A model generated the notes under the pieces. The model did not search any database. It was not told the origin of the DNA and was given only the letters and a program-made list of their open reading frames with translations. Positions 51,365 through 64,000 of a DNA stretch of 64,000 nt are shown piece after piece (position 1 is the stretch's first letter; the number at the start of each line of letters is the position of its first letter). The position numbers and the translations under genes were made by a program. This DNA comes from Methylobacterium sp. E-065 (GTDB lineage Bacteria > Pseudomonadota > Alphaproteobacteria > Rhizobiales > Beijerinckiaceae), in assembly GCF_022829605.1 (NCBI RefSeq), contig NZ_JAKSYD010000077.1:1-64000 (forward strand), in the 5' to 3' direction.

Positions 51365-53086
51365 TCAGCTCCGCTGCGCCGCGAGCGCCTTCTCGCGGAT
51401 TGCCGCGAGGGTCATGGTCGGGGTGAGCGCCTCGGGATCGACGCGGCAATGGATCAAAGCCGGCAGGCCCGAACCGAGGCTCCGCTCGAAGGCCGGGGCG
51501 AAATCCTCGGTGCGTTCGACACTCTCGCCATGGCCGCCACAGGCCCGGGCCAGGGCCGCGAAATCGGGGTTGCGCAGCTCGGTCGCCGAGACCCGGCCGG
51601 GATACTCGCGCTCCTGATGCATCCGGATCGTGCCGTACATGCCGTTGTCGAGAACGACGACCACGATCGGCACGTCGTACTGCACGGCGGTGGCGAATTC
51701 CTGCACGGTCATCATCACATCGCCGTCGCCCGCGAGCGCCACGACGATCCGGTCGGGGTGGCTGCGTTTGGCCATCACGGCGGCCGGTAAACCGTAGCCC
51801 ATGGAGCCCGAGGTCGGTGCGAGCTGCGTGCCGAAGGCGCGGAATCGGTAGTAGCGGTGGATCCAGGTGGCGAAGTTGCCGGCGCCGTTGCAGATCACGG
51901 CGTCGGGCGGCAGCCGCTCCCGCAGCCACGTGATCGCCTGACCGTACTGGAACGCCCCCGGCTTCGCCTCCGGGGTCTCGGACCAGGCGCGGTAGGAGGC
52001 GTGGGCCTCGGCGGCGCGGCCGGACCCGGTGGGCGCGAAATCCGGCAACCCCGCGCAGAACGCCGCCGGGCTCGCCTGAATCGCAAGGGTGGGCTGATAG
52101 ACCCGGCCGAGTTCCGCCGGATCGGGGTGGACATGGACCAGCGGCAGGCCGGGATCGGGGATGCCCAGCAGGCCGTAGGATTGCGCCGGCATTTCGGACA
52201 GGCGCCCGCCGATCATCAGCAGGAGATCGGCTTCCTTGATCCGGGCGAGGAGCGCCGGGTTCGGGCCGATCCCCAATTCGCCCGCGAAATTCGGGTGGTC
52301 AGCGGGGAAGAGCTGCGCCCGGCGGAACGAGACCGCCACAGGCACATCGTGGCGCTCCGCCCAGGCGGCGAACGCCGTGCAGGTCTCCGCGCTCCAGCGC
52401 GAGCCGCCGAGCAGCGCCACCGGCCGCTGTGCCTCCGCCAGCATCGCCCGCAGCCGCTCCGCATCGGCCCGGGACGGGGCAGGCTCGGCCGGCTCCACGC
52501 AAGGGGCGTCGCCGACCGAAGCGACGTCGTCCAGCATGTCCTCCGGCAGGGCGATCACGACCGGGCCAGGCCGGCCCTGCATCGCCACCCGGAAGGCCCG
52601 GGCGAGGATCTCCGGGATGCGGGCCGCGTCGTCGATCTCCACCGCCCATTTGGCGACGCCGCCGAACATCTGGCGGTAGTCGATCTCCTGGAACGCCTCC
52701 CGGTCGCGCATCCTCCTGGCGATCTGCCCGACGAACAGGATCATCGGCGTCGAATCCTGGCGGGCGATATGGACCCCGGCCGAGGCGTTGGTCGCCCCGG
52801 GGCCGCGGGTGACCATGCAGATGCCCGGACGTCCGGTGAGCTTGCCGGCGGCCTCCGCCATGATGGCAGCGCCCCCCTCCTGGCGGCAGACGAGGATGTC
52901 GATGCCGCTGTCGCGCAGGGCGTCCAGCACCGCGAGGTAGCTCTCGCCGGGGACGCAGGTGACGCGCTCGACGCCCTGCGCGAGCAGCTGGTCGACGAGA
53001 ATCCGCGCGCCGGTGCGTGGGGGCAATCCGCTCAAGCCGTCCTCCCTGGCGATTCCGCCGTGCGGCCCCTGGCCGAGAAGGCCCAT
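51365..53086 (-). CDS. Thiamine-diphosphate enzyme of the acetolactate synthase family
   Basis: A 573-residue TPP-dependent enzyme with the three-domain layout: Pyr domain with VERVTCVPGESYLAVLDAL and CRQEGGAAIMAEAAGKLTGR (the cofactor-activating Glu), a central domain, and a PP domain with TSGSMGYGLPAAVMAK and ALAGDGDVMMTVQEFATAVQ followed by VVVVLDNGMYG for Mg-TPP. It has no regulatory-subunit gene and sits in a sugar-acid locus, so acetolactate synthesis for branched amino acids is unlikely. A decarboxylase or carboligase acting on a sugar-derived 2-oxo acid is more probable. A CTGAGATATCA motif lies just upstream of its start codon. Confidence 0.85.
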   Translation of the reverse strand: MGLLGQGPHGGIAREDGLSGLPPRTGARILVDQLLAQGVERVTCVPGESYLAVLDALRDSGIDILVCRQEGGAAIMAEAAGKLTGRPGICMVTRGPGATNASAGVHIARQDSTPMILFVGQIARRMRDREAFQEIDYRQMFGGVAKWAVEIDDAARIPEILARAFRVAMQGRPGPVVIALPEDMLDDVASVGDAPCVEPAEPAPSRADAERLRAMLAEAQRPVALLGGSRWSAETCTAFAAWAERHDVPVAVSFRRAQLFPADHPNFAGELGIGPNPALLARIKEADLLLMIGGRLSEMPAQSYGLLGIPDPGLPLVHVHPDPAELGRVYQPTLAIQASPAAFCAGLPDFAPTGSGRAAEAHASYRAWSETPEAKPGAFQYGQAITWLRERLPPDAVICNGAGNFATWIHRYYRFRAFGTQLAPTSGSMGYGLPAAVMAKRSHPDRIVVALAGDGDVMMTVQEFATAVQYDVPIVVVVLDNGMYGTIRMHQEREYPGRVSATELRNPDFAALARACGGHGESVERTEDFAPAFERSLGSGLPALIHCRVDPEALTPTMTLAAIREKALAAQRS

Positions 53087-53094
53087 GATCCGGT

Positions 53095-53122
53095 CTGAGA
53101 TGCCGGTGATATCTCAGCTGAG
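53095..53122. promoter_or_regulatory. Operator candidate in front of the TPP enzyme gene
   Basis: On the minus strand CTGAGATATCA (53117-53107) is identical to the core of the motif at 53943-53953. It forms a wider dyad with CTGAGAT at 53095-53101 and overlaps the perfect palindrome CTCAGCTGAG at 53113-53122. It ends 9 bp before the start codon of the TPP enzyme gene, so repressor binding here would block initiation or promoter escape. Confidence 0.62.
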
Positions 53123-53152
53123 GATATAGGCCGGGCGGTCGCCGTCAACCTG

Positions 53153-53872
53153 TCAGACGAGCGGACGACGGTCGAGGGCCTTGCGTGTCATCTGGTCCAG
53201 AAAGTCGAACAGGGTGCCGATACCGGCAACCGCCGTCTCGGCGTCGCGGGCCACCACGCCGGCCACGATCCCCGCATGGATCCGGGCGCAGTCGAGGAAA
53301 CTCGCGGTCGGCTCGTAGGTGTACCAGAAGCGCCGAGACTGGGCGTGGAGCGCCGCCATGGTGCTGGTCAGGGTGGCGTTGTGGGCGGCTTTGACCATTG
53401 CCTCGTGCAGCGTCCGCTTGCTGCGGAAATAGGTCTCCCGATCCCGGGCCCCGGCGGCGGTGAGCAACCCGGCGACACCGCCTTCGAGGGCGGCGAGTTC
53501 CTGGTCCGATCCGCGCGCGATCACGCAGCGCGCCACCGTCTCGTCGAGGGGGCGCCGGACTTCGAGCAGTTCGAGATGCGTGATGATATCGACCGGCGTC
53601 ACCAGCACGCCGCGGCGCGGATGGACCTCGACGAAGCCGATGGTCTTCAGCCGCGCCAGCGCCTCGCGGACCGGGGTGCGGCCGAGCGCCAGTTCCTCGC
53701 CCAACTCGCCCTCCGACACCATCGCCCCGGGGGCGAGCCGGCGGCTGATGATCATCTGCTCGATGGCGTCGTAGGCGGTCTCCGCGAGGGAGCGCGGCCG
53801 TTCCGTCACTGCGAGGCCGTTCAAGCCCGATCCTGCCGACACAAGTTTCTCTCCAGCCAATACATGCTGCAT
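53153..53872 (-). CDS. GntR-family regulator, FCD (FadR-like) subgroup
   Basis: A 239-residue regulator. N-terminal winged helix (LAETAYDAIEQMIISRRLAP, GAMVSEGELGEELALGRTPV, REALARLKTIGFVEVHPRRG) and a C-terminal FCD ligand domain with the metal-binding pattern (LEVRRPLDETVARCVIARGS, RTLHEAMVKAAHN, FWYTYEPTA, RIHAGIVAGVVARDAE). Members respond to sugar acids or carboxylates. Start at the ATG at 53872; an ATG at 53908 is in phase. It lies between the two arms of the sugar-acid locus, divergent to the RraA-like gene. Shared CTGAGATATCA motifs in front of both arms suggest it represses both. Confidence 0.9.
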   Translation of the reverse strand: MQHVLAGEKLVSAGSGLNGLAVTERPRSLAETAYDAIEQMIISRRLAPGAMVSEGELGEELALGRTPVREALARLKTIGFVEVHPRRGVLVTPVDIITHLELLEVRRPLDETVARCVIARGSDQELAALEGGVAGLLTAAGARDRETYFRSKRTLHEAMVKAAHNATLTSTMAALHAQSRRFWYTYEPTASFLDCARIHAGIVAGVVARDAETAVAGIGTLFDFLDQMTRKALDRRPLV

Positions 53873-53942
53873 GGGTTTCAGGATTTGTCTGACGCCATGT
53901 CCAGGCATTGACAATGGCGAGGAACGGCGTGCTACTCAACCT

Positions 53943-53954
53943 CTGAGATATCAG
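53943..53954. promoter_or_regulatory. Operator candidate between the GntR and RraA-like genes
   Basis: CTGAGATATCAG: arms CTGA and TCAG around GATA. The first 11 bases recur in front of the TPP enzyme gene at 53107-53117 on the other strand. It lies 70 bp upstream of the GntR start and 68 bp upstream of the RraA-like start, the expected place for an autoregulated divergent operator. Confidence 0.62.
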
Positions 53955-54021
53955 TCGGCGCTCACGGCGGTTCCGCAAGAACCGTGCGGTGGAGCGACAC
54001 GACAATCCAGGGAGGAAACCG

Positions 54022-54741
54022 ATGTCTGGGCTGTCCGAAGGGACGCGCGCCAAGCTGAAGACCGTCAGCACGGCGACGCTGATGACCGCCCTCTACAAGC
54101 GCGGTTTTCGCAACCAGATGATCCAGGGCGTGCTCCCCCTGAAGACGGGCGGCCCGACCATGGTCGGCGAGGCCTTCACGCTCCGCTACATGCCGGCCCG
54201 CGAGGATCTGAACCCGATCACGGTGTTCCGCGACCGGGCGCATCCGCAGCGCAAGGCCGTGGAGGAATGCCCGCCCGGCGCCGTGTTCGTGATCGACAGC
54301 CGCAAGGATGCACGGGCCGCCTCCGCGGGCTCGATCCTGGCGACCCGGCTGATGGTGCGGGGCTGCGCCGGCCTCGTGACCGATGGCGGGTTTCGCGATG
54401 CCGCCGAGATCGCCGCCCTCGAGATGCCGAGCTACCACGCGCGGCCCTCGGCGCCGACCAACCTCACCATCCATCAGGCGATCGACATCAACGTGCCGAT
54501 CGGCTGCGGCGACGCCCCGGTCTTCCCCGGCGATGTGATCGTGGGCGACGGCGACGGCGTCGCGGTGATCCCGGCCCACATCGCCGACGCGGTCGCCGAC
54601 GAGGCGGTCGAGATGACGGCTTACGAGGATTTCGTCACCGAGGAGGTCCGCAAGGGTCGCTCGATCCTCGGCCTCTACCCGGCGACCGACGAGCAGAGCC
54701 TCGCCGACTTCGCCGCATGGCGGAAGCAGACCGGCCGCTGA
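54022..54741 (+). CDS. RraA-like aldolase / decarboxylase family protein
   Basis: A 239-residue protein of the RraA/dimethylmenaquinone methyltransferase-like superfamily, started at the ATG at 54022 with GGGAGGAAACC upstream. Core signature: GAVFVIDSRKDARAASAG, ATRLMVRGCAGLVTDGGFRD and VFPGDVIVGDGDGVAVIP. Family members are HMG/oxaloacetate aldolases-decarboxylases or sugar-acid pathway enzymes; the RNase-regulating RraA is shorter and lacks this context. Here it starts the forward operon of the sugar-acid locus and could supply a missing aldol-cleavage or decarboxylation step. Confidence 0.82.
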   Translation: MSGLSEGTRAKLKTVSTATLMTALYKRGFRNQMIQGVLPLKTGGPTMVGEAFTLRYMPAREDLNPITVFRDRAHPQRKAVEECPPGAVFVIDSRKDARAASAGSILATRLMVRGCAGLVTDGGFRDAAEIAALEMPSYHARPSAPTNLTIHQAIDINVPIGCGDAPVFPGDVIVGDGDGVAVIPAHIADAVADEAVEMTAYEDFVTEEVRKGRSILGLYPATDEQSLADFAAWRKQTGR

Positions 54742-54796
54742 AAGCCGGCCCCCGTTCGCGGGCGCCAACAAGCACGTTCAGAACAGGGAGGGCGCC

Positions 54797-56143
54797 ATGG
54801 CGGCTGGCATTCCAACGGTCACGGCGGCGCCGGAGATCGAGCGGCGGACGGTGTCCAAGGTCTCGTGGCGGCTCCTGCCGCTGATCGTGGTGATCTACTT
54901 CGTCGCCTACATGGACCGGACGAATGTCGGCTTCGCCTCCTTCGGGCTGAACCGGGAGTTCGGCTTCTCGGCGACGCTCTACGGCTGGGGCGCGGGCATC
55001 TTCTTCCTCGGCTACTTCTTCTTCGAGGTGCCGAGCAACGTGCTGCTGGAGCGCACCGGGGCGCGGATCTGGATCGCCCGGATCATGATCACCTGGGGGC
55101 TGATCGCGGGCGGCATGGCGTTCATCGCCGGGCCGGTGAGCTTCCTGGTGATGCGCTTCCTGCTCGGCGTGGCCGAGGCCGGGTTCTTCCCCGGCATGAT
55201 CCTGTACTTCACCTACTGGTTCCCCCGGAAATACCGGGCCCGGGTGGTGGCGGCCCTGTTCCTGGCGGTGCCGGGCTCGAACGCCCTGACGGCGGTGATC
55301 TCTGGGGCGCTGCTCCAGCTCGATGGGGTGCTCGGCTTCCACGGCTGGCAATGGCTGTTCATGGTCGAGGCGGTGCCCGCCATCATCCTGGCCTTCGTGG
55401 TACTGGCGCTGATGACCGACCGGCCCGCCAAGGCGACCTGGCTCGCCGAAGACGAGCGCCGCTGGCTCGAGGAGACGCTGGAGGCGGAGCGCCGCAGCAC
55501 CGTGAAGGCGCACGGCCACTTCACGCTCCGGCAGGCGCTGACCGATACCCGGGTCCTGACCCTGGCGGGGATCTACTTCACCATCGTCACGGCGACCTAC
55601 GGCATCACCTTCTTCCTGCCGCCGATACTTAAGAGCCTGAAGCTCACCGACTGGGAAACGGGTCTTGCGACCGCGGTCCCGTACGTGGTGGGCACGATCG
55701 GCATGGTCTCGTGGAGCTGGTCCTCGGACCGGCGCAACGAGCGGCGCTGGCACTTCGTCATCGCGGCGATCGTGGCGGCGATCGGGCTGATCGCCGCCGG
55801 GCCGCTGCTGGGGAGCCTCTGGGCGCTCGTGGCGATGTCGGTGGCCACCGTGGGCCTCTACGGCACCAAGCCGGCCTTCTGGCCCCTGCCGGCGGAGTTC
55901 CTGTCGGGACCGGCCGCGGCCGGCGGCATCGCGCTGATCAATTCGATCGGCAATCTCGGCGGCTTCGTCGGCCCCTACGTGCTGGGCTGGCTGAAGGATA
56001 CGACCGGCACCTACGAGGCTGGCCTGTACTTCCTGGCGGGCTGCGCCCTGGCCTCCGCGGCCCTCGCCTTCGCGACGGTCCGCGGGCAGGCTGCTTCGAC
56101 GGACCCAGCCGGCGCCGTCCGCCCCGCCCGCCCGAACGCGTGA
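54797..56143 (+). CDS. MFS permease, anion:cation symporter family
   Basis: A 448-residue, 12-helix transporter of the ACS group (sugar acids, tartrate, phthalate). Evidence: FVAYMDRTNVGFASFGLNRE near residue 38, the helix 2-3 loop VLLERTGARIWIARI, MRFLLGVAEAGFFPGMILYF and TYWFPRKYRARVVAALF. Likely imports the sugar acid used by the neighbouring dehydratase. It lies 55 bp after the RraA-like gene and 16 bp before the dehydratase. Confidence 0.9.
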   Translation: MAAGIPTVTAAPEIERRTVSKVSWRLLPLIVVIYFVAYMDRTNVGFASFGLNREFGFSATLYGWGAGIFFLGYFFFEVPSNVLLERTGARIWIARIMITWGLIAGGMAFIAGPVSFLVMRFLLGVAEAGFFPGMILYFTYWFPRKYRARVVAALFLAVPGSNALTAVISGALLQLDGVLGFHGWQWLFMVEAVPAIILAFVVLALMTDRPAKATWLAEDERRWLEETLEAERRSTVKAHGHFTLRQALTDTRVLTLAGIYFTIVTATYGITFFLPPILKSLKLTDWETGLATAVPYVVGTIGMVSWSWSSDRRNERRWHFVIAAIVAAIGLIAAGPLLGSLWALVAMSVATVGLYGTKPAFWPLPAEFLSGPAAAGGIALINSIGNLGGFVGPYVLGWLKDTTGTYEAGLYFLAGCALASAALAFATVRGQAASTDPAGAVRPARPNA

Positions 56144-56159
56144 GACCGGAGAGATCGCG

Positions 56160-57890
<1,731 letters not shown>

Positions 57891-57938
57891 CCGGGCCAGC
57901 CGCCGGAGAGCGGCAGGCCTGTATCGCAGGGAGGCGAC

Positions 57939-58943
57939 ATGACGATGATCGCACGCAGAGGGCTGCTCGCCGGGGCGGCCCTCATGGGCGCCGCGCGGGC
58001 CGCGGGGGCGGCCTGGGAGCCGTCGCAGCGGGTGCCCGACCCGGCCGTCGAGATCCTCGATCCGGCCTTCGCCAAGTACCGCCTCGCCTCCGCGACTGTG
58101 GAACGGGTCGCCACCGGCTTTCGCTGGGCCGAGGGGCCGGTCTGGTTCGGCGATATGGGGTCGCTGCTGTTCAGCGACGTGGTCAACGACCGGATCATGA
58201 AGTGGGAGGAGGCGTCCGGCGCGCTCTCGGTGTTCCGCAAGCCGTCGAACTACGCCAACGGCAACACCCGCGACCGGCAGGGCCGGCTGATCACCTGCCA
58301 ACACAAGACCCGCAGCGTCACCCGCACCGAGCACGACGGCAGCCTCACCACGCTGCTCGACCGGTTCGACGGCAAGCCGCTGAACTCGCCAAACGACGTG
58401 GTGTGCCATTCCGACGGGGCGATCTGGTTCACCGATCCGGCCTTCGGGCCGAACCCTCACGAGTCGATGGCGGCGCCTGAATTGCCGGGCAACGTCTACC
58501 GGATCGATCCGAAGACGGGACAGGCCAGCGTCGCGGTCGAGGGTGTGGCGGGGCCGAACGGCCTGTGCTTCTCGCCGGACGAGTCCAAGCTCTACGTCAT
58601 CGAGGCCCGGGCGAAGCCCAATCGCCTGATCCGCGTCTACGATGTGGTCGAGACTGGCACCAAAACCGCCAACGGCCGCGTCTTCTACGATGCCGGCACC
58701 GGCACGCCGGACGGGTTCCGGGTCGATGTCGACGGTAATCTCTGGTGCGGCTGGGGGATGAGCGAGGCCGAGGACGGGGTCCTCGTGCTGTCACCGCAGG
58801 CCAAGCCGATCGGCCGGATCCGCCTGCCGGAACGCTGCGCCAACCTGTGCTTCGGCGGCCTCAACCGCAATTTGTTGCTGATGACGGCGGTGCATTCGAT
58901 TTATGCGCTGTACGTGAACACGCGGGGCGCGGGGACCTGCTGA
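57939..58943 (+). CDS. SMP-30/gluconolactonase family lactonase, Tat-exported
   Basis: A 334-residue six-bladed propeller hydrolase. The N-terminus MTMIARRGLLAGAALMGAAR is a twin-arginine-like signal, so the enzyme should act in the periplasm. Metal and active-site positions fit the family: Glu in FRWAEGPVWFGD, Asn in KPLNSPNDVVCH, Asn in AGPNGLCFSPDES, and Asp in TPDGFRVDVDGNLW. It opens a sugar lactone to the acid that the MFS permease may import and the dehydratase then uses. Last gene of the forward arm. A dispersed palindromic repeat follows it. Confidence 0.9.
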   Translation: MTMIARRGLLAGAALMGAARAAGAAWEPSQRVPDPAVEILDPAFAKYRLASATVERVATGFRWAEGPVWFGDMGSLLFSDVVNDRIMKWEEASGALSVFRKPSNYANGNTRDRQGRLITCQHKTRSVTRTEHDGSLTTLLDRFDGKPLNSPNDVVCHSDGAIWFTDPAFGPNPHESMAAPELPGNVYRIDPKTGQASVAVEGVAGPNGLCFSPDESKLYVIEARAKPNRLIRVYDVVETGTKTANGRVFYDAGTGTPDGFRVDVDGNLWCGWGMSEAEDGVLVLSPQAKPIGRIRLPERCANLCFGGLNRNLLLMTAVHSIYALYVNTRGAGTC

Positions 58944-58977
58944 AAGTGGTCTTGTGATGCAGATCGCTACGCGGTGA

Positions 58978-59140
58978 GTCTTGCGCAGGGTCCCGGAACG
59001 CATTCCGCTGTCGCTGCATGCGTCCGGGAAAGGGACAAGTCTTATTCTAGACTGGCCCTTTCCCGGGCAGGTGAAGCATAGCGGAACCTGATCCGGGATC
59101 CAGCGCAAGAAGCGACGCGCAGCGGCTCCGCCTTTTTCCC
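58978..59140. repeat. Dispersed palindromic element, copy 2
   Basis: Left half 58978-59034 (CATTCCGCTGTCGCTGC, TCCGGGAAAGGG) matches the right half of copy 1 in the same orientation. Right half 59056-59140 (CCCTTTCCCGGG, GATCCGGGATCCAGCGCAAG, GCGCAGCGGCTCCG) matches the left half of copy 1 and the complement of its right half. CCGGGAAAGGG/CCCTTTCCCGG makes an 11-bp stem. It fills the gap between the convergent lactonase and metH genes and likely ends both transcripts. Confidence 0.75.
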
Positions 59141-59145
59141 CGCCT

Positions 59146-62901
<3,756 letters not shown>

Positions 62902-62915
62902 GCGTCCTGTCAGAT

Positions 62916-63030
62916 CACCTCATCCGAGGTGCCGGAGCGAAGCGGAGGCCTCGCGGGAGGCCTCCAGATATCTCGGTGTTCTCTGTAACCCTCCTTCGAG
63001 GCCGCTTTCGCGGCACCTCAGGATGAGGTG
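62916..63030. repeat. Long imperfect inverted repeat between metH and a small gene
   Basis: CACCTCATCCGAGGTGCCG at 62916-62934 and CGGCACCTCAGGATGAGGTG at 63011-63030 are complementary but for one base. The space between them contains GGAGGCCTCGCGGGAGGCCTCC, a further self-complementary stretch in two halves. Intergenic palindromes of this kind (CCTCATCCTGAGGTGCC) recur in Hyphomicrobiales. It lies in the metH leader on the minus strand. Confidence 0.65.
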
Positions 63031-63067
63031 GAGGGTGGGATCGATCGGCGTTCCGGGCCGGGCGCGG

Positions 63068-63319
63068 TCAACCCGTCTTTTCCAGGGCTGCGAGGCGCTT
63101 CTCGATCGCTTCGAGCCGGTCCTCGACCTCCGCGGCGGCGTAGCGGCCATGGACCGATTCGCCGTTCACGGCTTCGCGGAGATTTTCGAACCGGCGTTCA
63201 AGCTTGTCGAAGCGCGCGTCGTGCTCTTCGAGCTTGCGGTCGACGCGCTCGAAACCTGCGCCCAACTCCGCTCTCATCTCCCGGAGGAGCGGAACGATCA
63301 TATCGTGTGGCTCAGCCAT
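63068..63319 (-). CDS. Small coiled-coil protein, unknown
   Basis: An 83-residue hydrophilic protein, almost entirely a predicted coiled coil (LLREMRAELGAGFERVDRKL, EEHDARFDKLERRFENLREA, EVEDRLEAIEKRLAALEKTG) with hydrophobic residues spaced in heptads and no membrane part. It lies between metF and metH on the same strand, 44 bp after the metF stop would place it (63364 to 63319). Such small proteins are common next to unrelated genes in this order. No function is inferred. Confidence 0.6.
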   Translation of the reverse strand: MAEPHDMIVPLLREMRAELGAGFERVDRKLEEHDARFDKLERRFENLREAVNGESVHGRYAAAEVEDRLEAIEKRLAALEKTG

Positions 63320-63363
63320 CGCGATGAACCCCCTGCCGCACCCGCACGGGGCGCAGCTGAAAT

Positions 63364-64000
63364 CTAAGCCGCCGCCTTCGCCGCCGCCAGCTTCGGCGCT
63401 TGGGCACGCAGGCCGAGCAGGTGGCAGATCGCGTAGACCAGATCCGAGCGGTTCATCGAGTAGAAGTGGAAGTCGTTGACGCCCTCGTCCACAAGGTCGA
63501 GTACCTGCTCGGCCGCCACCGCGCCGGCCACAAGGCGGCGGGTCTCCACATCACTCTCCAGCCCTTCAAATCGGGCGGCCAGCCAGTACGGCACCGAGGC
63601 GCCGGTGCGGCGGGCGAAGTTCGCCGCCTGCTTGAAGTTCTGCACCGGCAGGATGCCCGGGATGATCGGGATCGTGATCCCGGCGGCCCGGACCTTCTCC
63701 AGGTAGCGCAGGTAGATCTCGTTCTCGAAGAAGAACTGGGTGATCGCCTGATCGGCCCCGGCATCGACCTTGGCTTTCAGGGCATCGATGTCGGCCTCCA
63801 GGGAGGACGCCTCGGGGTGCTTCTCAGGGTAGGCCGAGACCGAGACCTTGAAGTCGCCGATCCGCTTGATCCCCTCGACCAGTTCGGCGGTCGAGGCGTA
63901 GCCCTCCGGATGCGGCCGGTAGGCGTGGCCCACGCCCTCGGCCGGGTCGCCGCGCAGAGCCACGATGTGGCGCACGCCTGCGTCCCAGTAGGATTGCACC
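63364..64000 (-). CDS. metF: 5,10-methylenetetrahydrofolate reductase MetF (partial)
   Basis: The C-terminal 211 or so residues of MetF; the N-terminus lies beyond the right edge. Motifs: VRHIVALRGDPAEGVGHAY, FKVSVSAYPEKHPEA, DAGADQAITQFFFENEIYLR, IIPGILPVQNFKQAANFARR and the C-terminal NDFHFYSMNRSDLVYAICHL. It reduces methylene-tetrahydrofolate to the methyl donor used by MetH, in a FAD-dependent reaction. With the coiled-coil gene and metH on the same strand it makes a methyl-cycle cluster. The left 211 codons fit a protein of about 300. Confidence 0.95.
   Translation of the reverse strand, partial: VQSYWDAGVRHIVALRGDPAEGVGHAYRPHPEGYASTAELVEGIKRIGDFKVSVSAYPEKHPEASSLEADIDALKAKVDAGADQAITQFFFENEIYLRYLEKVRAAGITIPIIPGILPVQNFKQAANFARRTGASVPYWLAARFEGLESDVETRRLVAGAVAAEQVLDLVDEGVNDFHFYSMNRSDLVYAICHLLGLRAQAPKLAAAKAAA

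Noticed and set aside
51365..53086. Acetolactate synthase of branched-chain amino acid synthesis
   Set aside because: No small subunit, no ilvC or leu genes nearby, and the neighbourhood is a sugar-acid catabolic locus. Family membership is kept, the specific role is not.
62902..63067. Cobalamin riboswitch in front of metH
   Set aside because: The B12-box sequence and the expected multi-stem layout are not present in the 166 bp between metH and the next gene.

Overview
The window reads as a chromosomal segment of a high-GC alphaproteobacterium, most likely Methylobacterium or a close relative in the Hyphomicrobiales. The assignment rests on the GC-rich codon usage, a DivL-type tyrosine pseudokinase, the ruvB-ybgC-tol order and short dispersed intergenic palindromes of the kind seen in this order. 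It is an inference from sequence content, not from a database search. Nearly every base of the 64 kb is accounted for by compact gene clusters. I see no CRISPR array, transposase, integrase or rRNA gene. There is one tRNA gene (tRNA-Gln).

Layout. 0-7 kb: the 3' end of ruvB, a secreted DUF4142 protein, ybgC, a reversed HpcH/HpaI-type aldolase gene, and the envelope operon tolQ-tolR-tolA-tolB, without pal beside it. 7-31 kb: mostly single genes and short operons of core physiology: an MFS exporter, divL, ahcY with a dyad operator candidate, a CsbD-like protein, the Kup potassium transporter, secA-bioD, a periplasmic PpiC isomerase, hemH, ung, a lone N-terminal fragment of an acyl-CoA synthetase, DUF5993-dsbB, an enoyl-CoA hydratase-like protein, a cardiolipin synthase overlapping tail-to-tail with an endonuclease/exonuclease/phosphatase gene, and the ureide genes allE-allA behind a possible 43-residue small gene.

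31.5-44.5 kb: a chemosensory cluster with unusual architecture. It encodes a soluble receptor with two signalling hairpins, a protein made of three CheW domains, CheB, a HEAT-repeat protein, CheR, CheY, a large CheA, a STAS-like protein, a ParA-type ATPase, a second CheY, a membrane-anchored receptor-like protein and an HWE histidine kinase. No flagellar, pilus or cyclase gene lies beside it, so the output is unknown. The ParA ATPase suggests that a cytoplasmic chemoreceptor array is positioned actively.

44.5-49.7 kb: a more AT-rich block with a GT-C glycosyltransferase, a GT2 glycosyltransferase and a Wzx-like flippase, ending at tRNA-Gln(UUG); it looks like a horizontally acquired surface-glycan patch. 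49.7-59 kb: a sugar-acid catabolic locus. A GntR/FCD regulator sits between a reverse arm (thiamine-diphosphate enzyme, 2-oxoglutarate semialdehyde dehydrogenase) and a forward arm (RraA-like, MFS permease, IlvD/Edd dehydratase, Tat-exported SMP-30 lactonase). A shared CTGAGATATCA motif in front of both arms is a strong operator candidate. 59-64 kb: metH, a small coiled-coil protein and the 3' part of metF, which together with ahcY upstream represent the methyl cycle.
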